Positions 1-7,917 of a DNA stretch of 15,027 bases are shown here, piece after piece (the stretch's first letter is position 1; each line of letters opens with the position of its first letter). The notes beneath the pieces are model-generated. The model was not told the origin of the DNA, searched no databases, and saw nothing but the letters and a program-made list of their open reading frames with translations. Made by a program: the position numbers and the translations under genes. The stretch comes from JAKJEP01 sp964580995 (GTDB taxonomy: Bacteria > Planctomycetota > Phycisphaerae > Sedimentisphaerales > SM23-30): positions 1 to 15,027 of the forward strand of contig CAZOMV010000125.1 in assembly GCA_964580995.1 (NCBI GenBank). The letters run 5' to 3'.

Positions 1-137
1 GGGGCCGGGGCCGGAGCGGGGGCTGGAGCAGGTTCTGGGGCTGGGGCCGGAGCGGAGGCTGGAGCAGGTTCTGGGGCTGGGGCCGGAGCGGAGGCTGGAG
101 CAGGTTCTGGGGCTGGGGCCGGAGCGGAGGCTGGGGC
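1..137. repeat. 36-bp tandem repeat encoding a Pro/Ala/Glu-rich tail
   Basis: A 36-base unit beginning GGAGCGG recurs at 13, 49, 85 and 121. Three copies are complete, the fourth is partial, and bases 1-12 look like the end of another. Copies 2 and 3 are almost identical and copy 1 differs by at least one base. On the minus strand the unit is exactly 12 codons, reading roughly PAPASAPAPAPE, so changes in copy number keep the secretin frame. The array continues beyond the window edge, so its full length is unknown. Confidence 0.93.
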
Positions 138-2354
138 CTCTTGAGCCTGCGGTGCAGGCCCGATTTCCGGCGCCTCAATCGCTTCTGGCAACTCTAATTT
201 TTCCACGGGAACTCGGTACGGTGGATAACGCAAATCACGCTGGGGTTCCAGAATATCCGAATCGCGATCATCTGTTTTGGAAGAGTTGCTTAAACGACGC
301 ATGGTATTGGTCATCCGCAGCATCTCGGTTGGTGTTTCCAGTATATGCGGCGTAATAAACAGAATCAGTTCCGTCTTGGTACGCTCTTTTTTAGAATACT
401 TAAACAGATTCCCCAGTAAAGGAATATCCCCCAGGAAAGGCACCTGCGACTGGTTCTCCTTGATACTATCGCCGACAAATCCACCCAGACACACCGTCTG
501 ACCATCTTTCACAGTCAATACCGTCTTGGCATTTCGGCGAATCAGTACCTGAGGATTAAAATCTTCCGAAATCTGAAACGTTTCCGTACTGACGTCATCG
601 ATCTTTTGATCCAGGTTTAACGTAACGTAATTATCCGGATGAATCTGCGGGGTCACCAGCAATTGTGTCTGCACTGGTATATAGGTAACGGAACTATTGA
701 CCGCGCCAGCGGTGCTGACATTGGTGGACGTGACCTGGGGTACATCCCGGCCCAGCTTCAGTTCCGCAGGAGAATTATCTTTGGTCAATATCTGAGGACG
801 GCTGATGGTATCCAGATTACCTGATTCCTCCAGGGCACGAATGTACGCCGTAATGTTGTCGCTGATTAGATTATAGCTCAAACCGCCGGAGGTTACATTG
901 GTGGTATCGGGAAATCTCTGTCGTAAGGTGTTCTGCCCCTCATTGTGCAAATAGGTGAAATCGACTCCCAGCTCCTTCGTATTGTCCAGTGTTACTTCCG
1001 TAATTAAGACATCGATCAATACCTGCTTACGCGGGACATCCAGCTTTTCGATCAACTCAATGATCTTGGGAAAATTCCGCGAAAACGTCCGAATCAGCAG
1101 CGCATTGCGGGATTTGTCAGGGATAATATTCAACTCACCCCCGGCAATTACTGTAATCGCCTGGCTCAGAAGCTGATCCAGCGCCGGCTCAGCCAACCCT
1201 GCTCGCTGCAAAACCTGACGGGCCTGATCCACAGGTATAGCCTCTTCTTCATCCTCTACCAGGGTCCGTTCCCGCCGAATTTGCTGCAACTGCTCCGGTA
1301 AGGCTTGTTCTGCAGGCAAGGCAGCCTCCGCTGGATAAATGGCCTTCAGCAATGTCGCCACATCCTCGGCGTCCGCTATTTTCAATGGCAGATAACGAAT
1401 CTCCATACGGTCCACATCGAAGGCCTTCTTGACTTCCTGGATTATATCAAATACCTCTTTTTCCCGACTGAAGATAATTACTGTATTCTGGGCCACAGCG
1501 GAAGTGAACCGTCCTTTAAGGGTTTCATCCTTTTGTAAAAGCTGTTGAAATTCTGATGCGTCCATATAATCCAGCCCATAAAACTTTCGCAGCAAGGGAG
1601 GCTCTTCCGGCTGGGGTTCCACGGGCAACGCAGGTTTTTCCTTGCCCTCGGGCTTCTTGTCCAACTCTTCCTGGACCAGTTTTTCTATTTCATCCAGTAC
1701 TTCTTTGGGACCGACCACCATAATGCGGGGCAGTTCCGGGTGCATCTTGATCGTACTGACTTTCCGGGCGGTTTCCTCCGGCTTGTTTTCGGGCTTGGGC
1801 AGATATAAATCCTTCAGAAATTCAACCACTTTGGCCGGATCGGCATATTGCAGCGGGATCCATCTGCGTTCGGTATCCAGAATCTGCACGATCCGGATGA
1901 TCGGCCCTTCCCGGCGTGCCGCCTTATTCTGATCGCTCAACACCTCATTGAGCAGCAGCAGCATTCCATCCACATCCACCATTTCCTTTTCTTTGCTAAT
2001 CAACGTCAACGGCCCGGTAATCGAATCGGTACCTTCAAACTGGACATGATAAAGCTCGGACAGAATCTGAAATAAAAGTTTCGGATCGACATTGCGATAA
2101 AACAGACTGGCGGAATTAACAGGGCCTGGGGCCTCCGCCGCAGGAGCGGGAGCCTCCGCTTTCGGTTTGACCTCTGCTTCTTTGGCAGGCGCCGCGGGGG
2201 CAGGCGCTGGGGCGGGGGCCGCTGGAGCAGGAACCGGCGCCGCTTGTTGCCCATAAATCAAAGAGCTAAAACCAACCATAGCTATGAGTATCATACTGAA
2301 ACCTGCAATCCGCGTACTTTTTCTTTTCGCTGTTTTACATGCTGTTGTTTCCAT
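1..2354 (-). CDS. gspD: Type II secretion system secretin GspD / PilQ-like (C-terminus cut by window edge)
   Basis: Outer-membrane secretin, the multimeric gated channel of a type II secretion or type IV pilus-like machine. The frame stays open from the ATG at 2354 to base 1, giving about 784 visible residues. Start: AAGGA lies about 10 bases upstream, and the N-terminus is a Lys/Arg-rich segment followed by a hydrophobic stretch (roughly residues 15-34), that is, a signal peptide. A Pro/Ala/Glu linker (about 36-70) follows, then N-domain repeats (about 75-420, interrupted by charged linkers). The secretin core begins near VLIDVLITEVTLD. It includes LGGFVGD (about 624-630), VPFLGDIPLLGNLF (about 639-652) and LILFITPHIL (about 667-676), which are diagnostic of the family. 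The tail after the core is an extended Pro/Ala/Glu repeat with no recognised pilotin-binding S-domain in the visible part. It is the last visible gene of the minus-strand operon, 49 bases after the lipoprotein. The stop codon lies outside the window. Confidence 0.95.
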   Translation of the reverse strand, partial: METTACKTAKRKSTRIAGFSMILIAMVGFSSLIYGQQAAPVPAPAAPAPAPAPAAPAKEAEVKPKAEAPAPAAEAPGPVNSASLFYRNVDPKLLFQILSELYHVQFEGTDSITGPLTLISKEKEMVDVDGMLLLLNEVLSDQNKAARREGPIIRIVQILDTERRWIPLQYADPAKVVEFLKDLYLPKPENKPEETARKVSTIKMHPELPRIMVVGPKEVLDEIEKLVQEELDKKPEGKEKPALPVEPQPEEPPLLRKFYGLDYMDASEFQQLLQKDETLKGRFTSAVAQNTVIIFSREKEVFDIIQEVKKAFDVDRMEIRYLPLKIADAEDVATLLKAIYPAEAALPAEQALPEQLQQIRRERTLVEDEEEAIPVDQARQVLQRAGLAEPALDQLLSQAITVIAGGELNIIPDKSRNALLIRTFSRNFPKIIELIEKLDVPRKQVLIDVLITEVTLDNTKELGVDFTYLHNEGQNTLRQRFPDTTNVTSGGLSYNLISDNITAYIRALEESGNLDTISRPQILTKDNSPAELKLGRDVPQVTSTNVSTAGAVNSSVTYIPVQTQLLVTPQIHPDNYVTLNLDQKIDDVSTETFQISEDFNPQVLIRRNAKTVLTVKDGQTVCLGGFVGDSIKENQSQVPFLGDIPLLGNLFKYSKKERTKTELILFITPHILETPTEMLRMTNTMRRLSNSSKTDDRDSDILEPQRDLRYPPYRVPVEKLELPEAIEAPEIGPAPQAQEAPASAPAPAPEPAPASAPAPAPEPAPASAPAPAPEPAPAPAPAPA

Positions 2355-2403
2355 TTTTGCTATTTCCTTTATCTGATAATTTGGGCCTTAAAGGGATTGT
2401 CAC

Positions 2404-3036
2404 TTATTCGCCTTTGTTATTGAACACATCCTGAAAGTTCAGGGTATTACATATCAGGAAATTTCCGTTTTTGTTTTCCACTCGGAATTGAACCAGAAAA
2501 AGATACTGCCCCGAATCAGAGGGCGGCGGACTAAGCCAGTCCAGCGGAAGCGTATAACCATCCAGCAGGCTGGATTTCACCCAATATGCATCGAGTTGCG
2601 CCGCCGGAATCTGCCACACCCGGATCGGCGTGGATTTCGGATCCCCTTCTGCTGCAGATGGATTTTCATATAAATAAACGGATAACCGGCCTTTAATCCG
2701 AGCTGGCTGATAGTCGTGATTAACCGGAATGACACGCAGCAAATACCCATCAACACCACTGGGATCCATAAAATCCCGGCCGGCGTTGGCATAGACCAGC
2801 AGCAGTTCTTTCACTGGAGTATCCGGCCCTTGATTCAACTGCGATTCGGAACAGGAAGCTGTCAGATCCGAGAAATTCCATCGGATTTCAGAAGGCTTTT
2901 CCGACATCGGAATCGCCGGAATCGGCTCTAGCACCGACAACCCGGTTAGCGGCCGGCTCTGCGATTGACAGCTCAGGCTGAAAACCAGCAGAAAACAGGA
3001 CAGCCAATATATCGTAAAACCATTCCTCATAAACAT
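2404..3036 (-). CDS. Unrecognised small lipoprotein of the secretion operon
   Basis: I do not recognise a named family. With the start at 3036 the protein has 210 residues. It has a short basic N-terminus, a hydrophobic stretch (about 7-22) and a cysteine at 23 (FSLSC), which looks like a lipoprotein signal although the -3 residue is not the usual Leu. The rest looks like a soluble beta-rich domain: alternating hydrophobic stretches such as LLRVIPV, RLSVYLYE, IRVWQIP and YLFLVQFRV, with a conserved-looking AYWVKSS segment near residues 150-156. The same frame extends to an ATG at 3081, but that would overlap the upstream gene by 26 bases, has no visible ribosome site and would bury the signal in a longer charged leader. 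An ATG at 3030 is also possible. Its position between the PilP-like gene and the secretin suggests a periplasmic or outer-membrane accessory such as a pilotin-like or secretin-stabilising factor, which is inference from context only. Confidence 0.8.
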   Translation of the reverse strand: MFMRNGFTIYWLSCFLLVFSLSCQSQSRPLTGLSVLEPIPAIPMSEKPSEIRWNFSDLTASCSESQLNQGPDTPVKELLLVYANAGRDFMDPSGVDGYLLRVIPVNHDYQPARIKGRLSVYLYENPSAAEGDPKSTPIRVWQIPAAQLDAYWVKSSLLDGYTLPLDWLSPPPSDSGQYLFLVQFRVENKNGNFLICNTLNFQDVFNNKGE

Positions 3037-3055
3037 ACAAAAAGGGTTCTTTGCC

Positions 3056-3763
3056 TTATTCCAGAATTCGCTTTTCTCCATACTGGTCGATTAATATTAC
3101 CCGTCCGGGCTGAATCTCCACCACCTGGGCGTTGCCCAATACATTCCCGATATAAAACCAGCGCGGCCGGCTTTCCCCTTGGATCAGGATCTGGGCCGCG
3201 GAATCCGACGTTCCGATCAAACTATACTCCCCGCCTAAAATGCCACGGACCCTTTTGTAGGCATCGCTGCTGCTTTCGCCTTGTCCGATGCGAACCTCCT
3301 TACCCGCATAATCGCAGAGCAGATACGTCGGCAGGATCTCCTTGATGGTTACGGTTTCAATGATATCGTCTTTCTTGACCTTGCGGCGTACTCCCTGCTC
3401 CTTGATAAATGACAAATACGCCCATTTCTCATCCGCCTGGTACGTAATACCGACGACAACAAAAGGTTTCTCCAGTTCTTTGGGGCCGGTATCCGCCGGA
3501 GGTATGCTTGGCTGGGATTCCGGGGATTCTGTCGTAACAGCGGGACGTACAAACCGGGCCGGGGAAAATATATTTTTCTTGAGAATCGCTTCTTTCATCC
3601 GCTCGATTGCCGACGGTACGGCTTTTTCTTTGGCACTCTCTTCCGCCCTGCTCTGCGAAACAGACATAAGAACAACCGCTGCGATCAGACAAACCGGATA
3701 ATAAACCCTGACCCGTCCTGCCTTCACAACTCCCTGTGTGTGTTTTTCAGATTTCGCTATCAT
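3056..3763 (-). CDS. PilP/GspC-like periplasmic clamp protein with two tandem HR-like domains
   Basis: 235 residues. An N-terminal hydrophobic segment (about 20-38, ending SRA) is a signal peptide or membrane anchor. A linker carries the helix-like LKKNIFSPAR (61-70), which resembles the segment before the homology region in GspC and PilP-type proteins. Two similar beta-rich modules follow, about 100-162 (FVVVGITY ... GKEVRIGQG) and about 178-235 (YSLIGTSD ... GEKRILE). Each has the PilP/GspC homology-region pattern of a starting strand, a tuning or linking segment and a closing 'G-x-x-x-x-L/I' strand. In known systems this domain contacts the N0 domain of the secretin and links it to the inner-membrane platform. 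The start ATG at 3763 has an excellent ribosome site (AGGAGGTGA, 5 to 6 bases upstream) and overlaps the stop of the PilO-like gene as ATGA. The role is by fold and context, and the exact family name is uncertain. Confidence 0.82.
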   Translation of the reverse strand: MIAKSEKHTQGVVKAGRVRVYYPVCLIAAVVLMSVSQSRAEESAKEKAVPSAIERMKEAILKKNIFSPARFVRPAVTTESPESQPSIPPADTGPKELEKPFVVVGITYQADEKWAYLSFIKEQGVRRKVKKDDIIETVTIKEILPTYLLCDYAGKEVRIGQGESSSDAYKRVRGILGGEYSLIGTSDSAAQILIQGESRPRWFYIGNVLGNAQVVEIQPGRVILIDQYGEKRILE

Positions 3764-4365
3764 TCGGTCACCTCCTGTTTCGAAGCATCCGTGGACGGCT
3801 TGGCAGCAGGAATCGACACCATCATATCCACCGTTAAATCATTCCAGGAAAAACCGGTTTCCACGGTATATTTGGTAAATTGAGTAGATTTCGTTCGCGC
3901 TTTGATCGACATGGTTTCCAGTCGAAGCAACTGGGGAGTTTGATCCAACCGGATGATAAAATCCAGCAGTTCCGACAACTGCGTCGAAAAACTGAGCCGG
4001 AAATTCAAAATTTGAAAGTTCGGACGGGCCTCCAGAGGGGCCGAAGTGGGCGGATACAGCATTCGGTATGTAGGCGGGATCAGACTGTCTTTCAAAACCG
4101 TTTGGATATAGGCGTTGAATTTGTTCTGCCGATCCACCGGAGATTCGTTTTGAAAATCACTGATATCCTTCCACATCTTTACGAACATCTCATTCTCGGT
4201 AATCGCGGATTTCATCTGATCCAGTTCGGCCTGTTTTTCGGTGACCTTGCCATCCAGTTCGGTCAGGTAATTCTGCATCTTTTTGGCGATGAGATTTCCC
4301 GCCAGAGCCAAAGCCAGGCATAAAATGAAAATCCCTAGAATCCAGGTTCGTTTGCTTATTTTCAT
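3760..4365 (-). CDS. PilO/GspM-like inner-membrane assembly protein
   Basis: 201 residues. It has a short basic cytoplasmic start (MKISKRT), one transmembrane helix (about 8-26), a coiled-coil segment (about 30-62, rich in Glu, Gln and Lys) and a periplasmic domain (about 112-190) whose pattern NFRLSF ... LLDFIIRLDQ ... LRLETMSI matches the ferredoxin-like fold of PilO and GspM. In type IV pilus and type II systems these proteins pair with PilN or the GspL periplasmic part to form the inner-membrane alignment complex. The gene overlaps both neighbours by four bases (ATGA at 4362-4365 and at 3760-3763), which suggests tight co-translation and equal amounts of the three subunits. Sequence identity in this family is always low, so the call depends on topology, length and position. 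Confidence 0.83.
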   Translation of the reverse strand: MKISKRTWILGIFILCLALALAGNLIAKKMQNYLTELDGKVTEKQAELDQMKSAITENEMFVKMWKDISDFQNESPVDRQNKFNAYIQTVLKDSLIPPTYRMLYPPTSAPLEARPNFQILNFRLSFSTQLSELLDFIIRLDQTPQLLRLETMSIKARTKSTQFTKYTVETGFSWNDLTVDMMVSIPAAKPSTDASKQEVTE

Positions 4366-5891
4366 GGTTTTGCTGCCTGCGATTTCGTGATTTGACAGGT
4401 TATAGAAAAACTCAGAGGATAAAACGGATTCTCCGGAGCCGTCAGCGTCATGATCGGTCCTTCCTGCTTGGCCTCTCGAAACATCTTGGAATTATTCAAG
4501 GTTGCGATAAAATTCGTTACAATCTTATCCTCCCGTACATTCCCGCTGATCTTGACAGTGTACATTCCGTCCTTACCGGTAATCGCCAGCTCATTCACAT
4601 ACGCGTCATTCGGGTCCGGACACAGATTACTGATCTCGTAAAACGAATTAAAAATCTCCAGCCGGTTCCCGCTCTGACCGGCAGGTATATACGTCCGGAA
4701 TAAATTCCAGGAATCACGCGAATCACATATCCGGTTCAGTTCCGGCTCCTTCGACTTGATCTGTTTCTGGATCTCATTCAAATGATGCAGTTTCTGCTGC
4801 ACCAAGCTGCCCCAGAATCCCATCAGCAATATAAAAATAATCACCAGCAGAAAAACAAAGGGCTTCCAGCTGACATGCCGTTTCTTCTCCGTACTCACGC
4901 CGCGCGGATGAAAAAAATCAAACCACGTCGGACTAACCGCCAAACCATCCAGCGCCGCTCCCAAGGCCGGAATATTACGCGGCAAAAACCCGCCCTCGCT
5001 CTTTTTCATCTGCAGCAGCGGATGATCGCACACCGAGCAGACCGTAACTTCGATCTTTAACCTTCTAGCCAGCTTCTCGGCCAGCGAGCTGACTTCCCAT
5101 CCCGCCGTATCATCACTCAACGCCAGGAACAATCGCTTCGGAATATAGTTGGGATCCGTCAGCTTGATCGCGTTAAAAGCCTGCTGCAACTGCTGCACCA
5201 GATCATGGTTTCCCAAACCACCTCCGTTGCCACCCTCGCTGATCCCTAAAGACTGCAATGTCACCAATCCTTCACTGTCCAGAAATGCGACATCCGCAAA
5301 TAAATGATCCACATAAACCACCGCAATATGGTCCTCCTGGGCTTCATGCCAGTGGAACAATAAACCGTTGATTGCTGCCAGGGATCGCAATTCCAGTGCC
5401 GGGGATTTCAGACCGGCTGCCTCGGCCATCTCCTGATAGAACTCCACAGAATTCTTCTGGGCCGCTCCCAACAAAACCATTCTTTCCTTAAATCCTTCTT
5501 CTCCTTTTCCCTTCCAGACTGCCGCTCCGCTCCAAAGATCGAATACCAGTTGATCCGCGGAGACCAGCAGCGAATCGCGGGTCATGTGGAGAAGGGAATC
5601 CATCGTCGATCGGGCCAGAGTACCTTCCTGGCTGCCCGTGGCCGTTTGCAGTGCATCCGTAGCAAAACGTCTGACAAAACACAGGCGGCGAGGCAAGGTA
5701 AGCACCGCTTTCTGAGACTGCCAGCCGCGACCCTCCAGCGCCGCCCGCAAGTCTTTCCCCAAAGCGATCGGATCGGAAAACGATTCCGTCTCCAGAGGCA
5801 ACTCCAGCGGCTCCTGCATCTGAAAATGGCCGCCCCGACGGCGCAGATTCACGATTCGTATCGACTGGGAAGCTATGTCTATTCCTAGCAT
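4362..5891 (-). CDS. Fused PilM-PilN (GspL-like) inner-membrane platform protein
   Basis: 509 residues in two parts. Residues 1-325 are an actin-like ATPase fold of the PilM/GspL type, starting LGIDIASQSIRIV (2-14), with the VVYVDHLFADVAFLD strand pair at about 191-205. A junction motif, FDFFHPR (324-330), resembles the 'INL/FLP' start of PilN. A single transmembrane helix follows (about 343-363), then a coiled coil (366-388) and a periplasmic ferredoxin-like domain (about 405-505). This is the layout of GspL, and of PilM and PilN joined in one chain. It should recruit the ATPase GspE in the cytoplasm and the PilO-like protein in the periplasm. The start has a weak ribosome site (TTGGAAATA before the ATG), 53 bases after the ATPase gene. 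Confidence 0.88.
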   Translation of the reverse strand: MLGIDIASQSIRIVNLRRRGGHFQMQEPLELPLETESFSDPIALGKDLRAALEGRGWQSQKAVLTLPRRLCFVRRFATDALQTATGSQEGTLARSTMDSLLHMTRDSLLVSADQLVFDLWSGAAVWKGKGEEGFKERMVLLGAAQKNSVEFYQEMAEAAGLKSPALELRSLAAINGLLFHWHEAQEDHIAVVYVDHLFADVAFLDSEGLVTLQSLGISEGGNGGGLGNHDLVQQLQQAFNAIKLTDPNYIPKRLFLALSDDTAGWEVSSLAEKLARRLKIEVTVCSVCDHPLLQMKKSEGGFLPRNIPALGAALDGLAVSPTWFDFFHPRGVSTEKKRHVSWKPFVFLLVIIFILLMGFWGSLVQQKLHHLNEIQKQIKSKEPELNRICDSRDSWNLFRTYIPAGQSGNRLEIFNSFYEISNLCPDPNDAYVNELAITGKDGMYTVKISGNVREDKIVTNFIATLNNSKMFREAKQEGPIMTLTAPENPFYPLSFSITCQITKSQAAKP

Positions 5892-5925
5892 ATTATTTCC
5901 AATATGTTACATCCATTCTTAGGCC

Positions 5926-5947
5926 TGATTCAAATCCATTTGGATCA
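5926..5947. repeat. Imperfect 22-bp palindrome at the end of the ATPase gene
   Basis: Arms TGATTCAAAT and ATTTGGATCA flank a two-base centre, with one mismatch between the arms. The right arm contains the stop codon of the ATPase gene (5945-5947). In the minus-strand transcript it could form a short AT-rich hairpin between the ATPase and the PilM-PilN gene. It is not followed by a run of U on the transcribed strand, so I do not call it a terminator. A role in mRNA processing is possible but unproven. Confidence 0.45.
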
Positions 5948-7702
5948 CTTTAAATACGTCTGCATATCAATCGCTTCTTCTCGAGCCACTCGATAGACTT
6001 CTTCCAGAGAAGTTAAACCGCGGCTGACTTTTTCAAAACCCGATTGCAACAGCGTCCGCATCCCCTTTCGCATGGCTTCCTGCCGAATCATCGACGCATC
6101 CGCACGTTCCAGAATCAATTGACGAATCGCATCATCAACCGTAAACATCTCAAAAATCGCCGTTCGCCCCTGATAGCCATTGTGATGACATTCACTACAG
6201 CCTTTGCTGCGATAGATCACCTGCCCTTTCAAGTACTTGCGTTCCTCTGAACTCAAAACATGCCCCATATGCATCTTTTCACGGCACTGGGGGCAGAGAA
6301 TCCGCACCAGCCTCTGCGCCATCACCGCTTCCAGCGAAGAAGAGACCAGATAAGGCTCCAACCCCATCTCCAGTAATCGCACCGAGGCGGAGGGCGCATC
6401 ATTGGTATGCAGCGTACTGAAAACCAGATGACCGGTCATAGCCGCTGAAACTGCAATTCTCGCTGTATCCGGATCACGGATTTCACCCACCATAATGATG
6501 TCCGGATCATGACGAAGAATATTCCGCAGCAAATTGGCAAAACTCAGCCCAATTCCTGGTTTTACCTGAATTTGTGAAATTCCATCCAATTGATATTCGA
6601 CCGGATCCTCCACGGTAATCATTTTGCGGTCATTGCGATTGATTTCGTTCAGGGAAGCGTACAAGGTGGTTGTTTTGCCGCTGCCCGTCGGGCCGGTTAC
6701 CAATATAACCCCATGAGAAAGCTGCAATACCTTTCGGTATAAACTCAGATAATCCTCCGGCATCCCCAGGGAATCCATCCGGCGAAAGGCAATCTGCCGA
6801 TCCAGTAGCCGCAACGCCAAACCCTGACCATAAATCGTTGGCAGCAAAGAAACTCGGACATCAATCGAACGGCCCAGCACGGAAAGCCGTATCTGGCCGT
6901 CCTGCGGCAAGCGTTTTTCCGCAATGTCCATTCGTGCCATAATCTTAATACGGGAAACAATGGCTGCCTCCAGATGCTTGATTTTGTCCGGCACCGGTTC
7001 ATCCCTCAAAATCCCATCTACTCGACAGCGTATCTTTAAGTCCTTTTCATATGGTTCGATATGAATATCCGAAGCACCCATCTTTGCTGCCTCCAGCAAA
7101 AGCTGATTCACAAACCGGATAATGGCGGCTTCTTCCCCCACCTGCTGCTCCGCTGTCAAATCCACCACATTAGGCCCGATCACAGTGATGTCATCTGATT
7201 GGCTATCGAGCATGTCCTGAATAGTTTCGGCACCTATTCCATAGATCATCTTAATCATTTGCCGCACATGACTTGGCATCGCCAGCCGGGGTACTACCGC
7301 AAAGTGTTCCGTTGACGGACTTTTGGTATCCCGTTGCTGGGTTAATATCATCGCAAACTCATCGCATTTCTCAAATTGTCGGGGATCCGCCATCGCCATA
7401 TGTAAATTCTTACCATCTATAGAGATAGGAACGATGGAATATTCGTGGGCCAGACGGGCCGGGACCAGATGGGACAATTCGCCGGTCAGTTCGAGCTGGT
7501 GATAATCCACCAGTTCAATCTGCAGAAACTGCGCCAACATCCGCCAGATCGGCTCCTCCAGCTCCGGATAGGCCCGCAATAGACGGTAATACACCGGTTC
7601 GGCATTATCCGTAACTGATTGGGGCAACTGATCCAGATGAGCTGGTTGGATTATCTTTTTTTGTAAGAGGAAGTTTTCAAAATCCTTCATAGGCAAGCTC
7701 AT
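5945..7702 (-). CDS. gspE: Type II secretion / type IV pilus assembly ATPase GspE (PilB family)
   Basis: 585 residues, normal for the family. Hexameric cytoplasmic ATPase that powers pseudopilus or pilus assembly. An N-terminal GspE-N domain (about 40-155) is followed by the N2 segment with ASDIHIEPYE (210-219). Walker A is GPTGSGKT (337-344), the Asp box centres on EDPVEYQ (365-371), Walker B is IIMVGEIRD (402-410), and the His box is TGHLVFSTLHTNDA (423-436). A four-cysteine zinc site, C470-x2-C473 and C502-x2-C505, is the C-terminal metal module typical of GspE and PilB and absent from PilT retraction motors. All catalytic elements are intact. First gene of the operon. The start at 7702 is 32 bases downstream of a good promoter. 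GGAC 7 to 10 bases upstream is only a weak ribosome site, and Met5 is an alternative start. Confidence 0.97.
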   Translation of the reverse strand: MSLPMKDFENFLLQKKIIQPAHLDQLPQSVTDNAEPVYYRLLRAYPELEEPIWRMLAQFLQIELVDYHQLELTGELSHLVPARLAHEYSIVPISIDGKNLHMAMADPRQFEKCDEFAMILTQQRDTKSPSTEHFAVVPRLAMPSHVRQMIKMIYGIGAETIQDMLDSQSDDITVIGPNVVDLTAEQQVGEEAAIIRFVNQLLLEAAKMGASDIHIEPYEKDLKIRCRVDGILRDEPVPDKIKHLEAAIVSRIKIMARMDIAEKRLPQDGQIRLSVLGRSIDVRVSLLPTIYGQGLALRLLDRQIAFRRMDSLGMPEDYLSLYRKVLQLSHGVILVTGPTGSGKTTTLYASLNEINRNDRKMITVEDPVEYQLDGISQIQVKPGIGLSFANLLRNILRHDPDIIMVGEIRDPDTARIAVSAAMTGHLVFSTLHTNDAPSASVRLLEMGLEPYLVSSSLEAVMAQRLVRILCPQCREKMHMGHVLSSEERKYLKGQVIYRSKGCSECHHNGYQGRTAIFEMFTVDDAIRQLILERADASMIRQEAMRKGMRTLLQSGFEKVSRGLTSLEEVYRVAREEAIDMQTYLK

Positions 7703-7733
7703 TAAGGTCCGTAAATTCGAATTTTATGATCTT

Positions 7734-7762
7734 GTTATAATAGATGCTATTATCTTCGTCAA
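7734..7762 (-). promoter_or_regulatory. Sigma-70-like promoter of the secretion operon
   Basis: On the minus strand, TTGACG (7762-7757) and TATAAC (7739-7734) are separated by exactly 17 bases. Each hexamer differs from consensus at one position. Transcription would start near 7727, giving a leader of about 25 bases before the ATPase ATG at 7702. The call is by motif match only. Confidence 0.72.
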
Positions 7763-7917
7763 GGTTTGTTACTTAATGACAATTTTAGCTTGCAAATTCT
7801 TTACCGCCCATTATCCTTGAATCGTAACTTCTGGTAAGTCCATTGCGAAACTAGACGGCAAATATCCTCAATATAACATAACCTATTTAAATTTATTGTT
7901 TTATAGAAAGAACCATC

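Noticed and set aside
1..137. 36-bp repeat resembling a CRISPR repeat in length
   Set aside because: The copies are contiguous with no spacers, sit in frame inside the secretin gene and encode a simple Pro/Ala/Glu pattern.
7843..7906. Promoter for the thymidylate synthase-like gene
   Set aside because: Candidates (TTGCGA, TATAAC, TTATAG) do not pair at 15 to 19 base spacing, so no promoter is claimed.
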